From: Heliocidaris erythrogramma
Taxonomy: Eukaryota > Echinodermata > Echinoidea > Camarodonta > Echinometridae
DNA length: 64,000 bases
Direction: 5' to 3'
NCBI GenBank assembly: GCA_025617745.1
Contig: CM046870.1
Location: forward strand, 10,220,410 to 10,284,409
Shown here piece after piece: positions 61,532 to 64,000 of this stretch. How positions within the stretch are numbered: position 1 is the first letter of the stretch; each line of letters opens with the position of its first letter. The translations under genes were made by a program, and so were the position numbers. Below the pieces are notes generated by a model that searched no databases, had not been told where the DNA came from, and was given only the letters and a program-made list of their open reading frames with translations.

Positions 61532-64000
61532 GTGGGTAGACCAAGGAGCTTGCTCGTTGGATAGACAGCCTTACACTGTGGACAGGACAACGAAAGCAGA
61601 CAAAATAAACAACTCCACATTCTACCCTTCACAATGGTTCCGGTAGACAAAATAACATCCCTTCACTCCTATTCTGTAAAATGCGTAGAACAGGGGCAGA
61701 GGCGGCGGAGCGTCTTTCAAAGTGGGGAGACAGTAGTATACCGCTACATTCTGATTAATACACTATCGAGGATCATTTTCGACATATATTTTGTGTCTTA
61801 ACATGATTCTAGATAAAAACTACTTTGCAGTTGAGTGTAATGGTATGATTATTCAAAATATTGAAGATATTTTGAATAGCAGCGATTTTCCTAATGATAA
61901 AAAGACAATGGTAAATGCGAGCGAGCTTTGGAAAAAAAATTAGAAAAAATTGTCCTCCGTCCTGTTATGATTTAGGGGCACTGCTCATTCTTGTATAACT
62001 TAGGGAATTATGCCCCGCCTGCCCCCTGCTCCACTGCCTTTCATTGTGCTGATATCTGTGCTGGAATCTATTATTATGAAGCCTCTCTGATTATTTGGAG
62101 CTTGGTAGGCCTATATGGATCTTCTTTGGACTTTAGGGCACAGTTTGTAAGCGACAACGGATTATATATAGGTACAATATATTAAATATATATATATATA
62201 TAGGTAGGGCACTGATCAGAAGTAAAAGGGGCACTTAAAAAGAGGCATTTATCAGAGGTGAATAGGGGACACTTGTCGGATTTCAAAGGGGACACTAGTC
62301 TTATCTGAGCTTAAAAGGGGCACTTATCAGAAGGTGAAAGGGCACTTATTAGAAAGAAGAAGGGGCAGTCATACGAGGAAAAAGATTCACTTATCAGAGG
62401 TGAAAATGGGCACTTATAAGAAAGGAAAATTGTACTACATGTATTAGGAGGGAAAATGGGCAATAATTAGACAAAAAACAAAGGTACACATTCAAAATGG
62501 GCAGTAATGCATGACATAACTTTACAGAATAGCAGTGAGAGAATGTTCTTGTGACTACCAGAACCATTGTGAAGGGTAGCATGAGGGGTGATTTGTTTTG
62601 TCCATGTTCATAGTATTATGATTACAATACAAAATTTAGTTGTGTACTTTTACGTATCCCGATCCCGTTACTTTACATGGGTGAGAGTTAACCCATTGCA
62701 CATGGGGCATGTATGTAAAATGTAAAGTGAACAATACAAACGTTGCCTTGAATTACCGGCATTGGGACTAAGTTCTTTCATTGTCCTTAGGCTTTATCAG
62801 CGTAGGCAAGAGTGAGCTTTCGAATTTGTGTTAGCTGCATACCGCCCTTTGTGCAAGAACGGCTCACCCGTCCACTGGCATCTCCCTCGTCCACTAGTCA
62901 GATCGAAAACGCGTCAAACATGGTTTTGCCGTCTTCTCTAAAACATGAACATCGCTTCACCCATTGTTAGCTTCATGCTTCACCTACTTTGTATGCAGTC
63001 AACACAAAGCAGTCCATTGTCGCTGGGAGGATTTAGGACGGCGTTCTAGTTGACACATCCGAAAACTCCTTACTTACGCAATCAAAACAACGTCTCCTGT
63101 CCAACGGATATTACACATGTTCTCGTATGGCGCATTAGCTTCTCTAGCGTAGTCATAAATGCATGACTAGTAAGAATAATACTTTGTATAACTTGTGCCT
63201 GTTTGCCTTTCCAAGGAATATCATTATTGCAAACGCCGGTTGCCACTTTCGGAAGATTAACACCAATTGTAGACGAGGCGACATGTGATTGCAAAATGTA
63301 TAATGCTAACATTTCATTGAATTACTGGCGTATGGTCCAATTGCCTTCACAAAATTGATTTGCGCTGGAAACGGCTAAGTCAAATTCACCCAATGGACAG
63401 GAAACAAACATTTTCCTGACAAAACGGGGATTTTATTTCCACGTTTGTATACAATTGCCTGTTGATGAATTTTACTACCATGTACATGACTTGTCGTTAG
63501 AATGGTGTGGTAATACGAGACCTGTCACACATTGCCCGATAAACGGACGTACGACGGATAGAAACTTTGCTATAAAAAAAAAATATCCGGTGGTGAAAGT
63601 CGTCTCCGTTTCTGCTCGAGACTCTCACGAAAGGAGTATTAAGCGGATAAATGCACATAAATGACCGCACTCTAACAGGCCAAGTACGGGACAATTACCA
63701 ATATAAAGCTACGGTCACAAAGGTTCGTACGAATCTCACTGTTACCTTCTTGAGAAACGAAGTGATTTTCGGTTATACAATGGCCCTAGCGTTCGTACGT
63801 TTTTTGTAAGAATGCCTTGAGTTATTCTTTCGCCAGACTTACGGCCATCTTACGAGTTTTGTTGTCGCAAGATGGTCGTACGTGCAACTGACAGTCAAAA
63901 CGCAGGTCCCCAAAAAGTGCTCTATTTTATTTCCAGATTTGCTTGACTGGGTCAGTCTCTGAATACATAATGAGCAGAAACCCTCAAGAACATCTAATTT
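61532..64000. other. Right edge: minisatellite, otherwise no gene apart from tentative exon 25
   Basis: 62205-62470 holds a degenerate 22-26-base minisatellite with the core ggggcacttatcagaggtga. 63720-63890 has scattered ttcgtacg and acgaccatctt motifs of a possible repeat. No further mucin exon was recognised. Confidence 0.5.
62004..62171 (+). CDS. Exon 25 (tentative): second copy of the C-terminal domain start
   Basis: An open stretch with ag at 62002-62003 and gt at 62172-62173 is phase 1 at both ends and would join exon 24 as K-I-G-N-Y-A. It reads APPAPCSTAFHCADICAGIY and then YYEASLIIW. The pattern P-C-x-T/S...C...G-[LI]-Y-x-Y resembles the start of exon 23, hinting at a second copy of that domain. 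Support is only phase, open frame and this weak likeness. It could be chance. Confidence 0.4.

Noticed and set aside
63455-63664. 69-codon plus frame near the right edge as a mucin exon
   Set aside because: No cysteine spacing or splice-site support. Similar frames are expected by chance.

Overview
The window looks like nuclear DNA of a marine invertebrate deuterostome, most likely an echinoderm such as a sea urchin. The reasons are an intron-rich secreted mucin gene, AT-rich introns crowded with foldback/MITE elements, tRNA-headed SINEs, a Penelope-like retroelement fragment, and many long poly(G)/poly(C) tracts. Species assignment is inference from style, not from a match.

The one protein-coding gene I can support runs on the plus strand from 8894 to at least 61531 and probably continues past the right edge. 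I rebuilt 24 coding exons (a 25th is tentative) by joining splice sites whose phases all agree. The product begins with a signal peptide and carries the VWD-C8-TIL cassettes of gel-forming mucins, VWF and otogelin in the order D1, D2, D' and D3. One 3573-base exon then holds a Pro/Thr/Gln mucin domain of about 225 PTTQP pentads. Behind it lies a cysteine-containing, beta-rich C-terminal domain I do not recognise. About 2457 residues are encoded in the window. D1 and D2 have lost the first cysteine of the CGLC motif; D3 keeps it.

Region by region: 1-8893 is upstream repeat-filled DNA with no recognised gene. 8894-20076 holds the signal peptide, D1 and the first half of TIL1. 25474-38156 holds the rest of TIL1, D2 and its TIL/E modules. 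39508-49368 holds D' and D3. 53143-56715 is the last TIL plus the PTS array. 57194-62171 holds the C-terminal exons. 62172-64000 shows a degenerate minisatellite and nothing else recognised.

The introns hold foldback elements (two giant copies of one family, some with other MITEs nested inside), a hAT-type MITE with a perfect 8-base target duplication, a 1.6 kb terminal-inverted-repeat element with an 8-base duplication and a CpG-rich core, a 7SL/Alu-like SINE with a 13-base duplication, tRNA-headed SINEs, pieces of a LINE reverse transcriptase, and a fossil Penelope-like GIY-YIG end. No rRNA gene, CRISPR array, functional tRNA gene or retrovirus-like element was seen.
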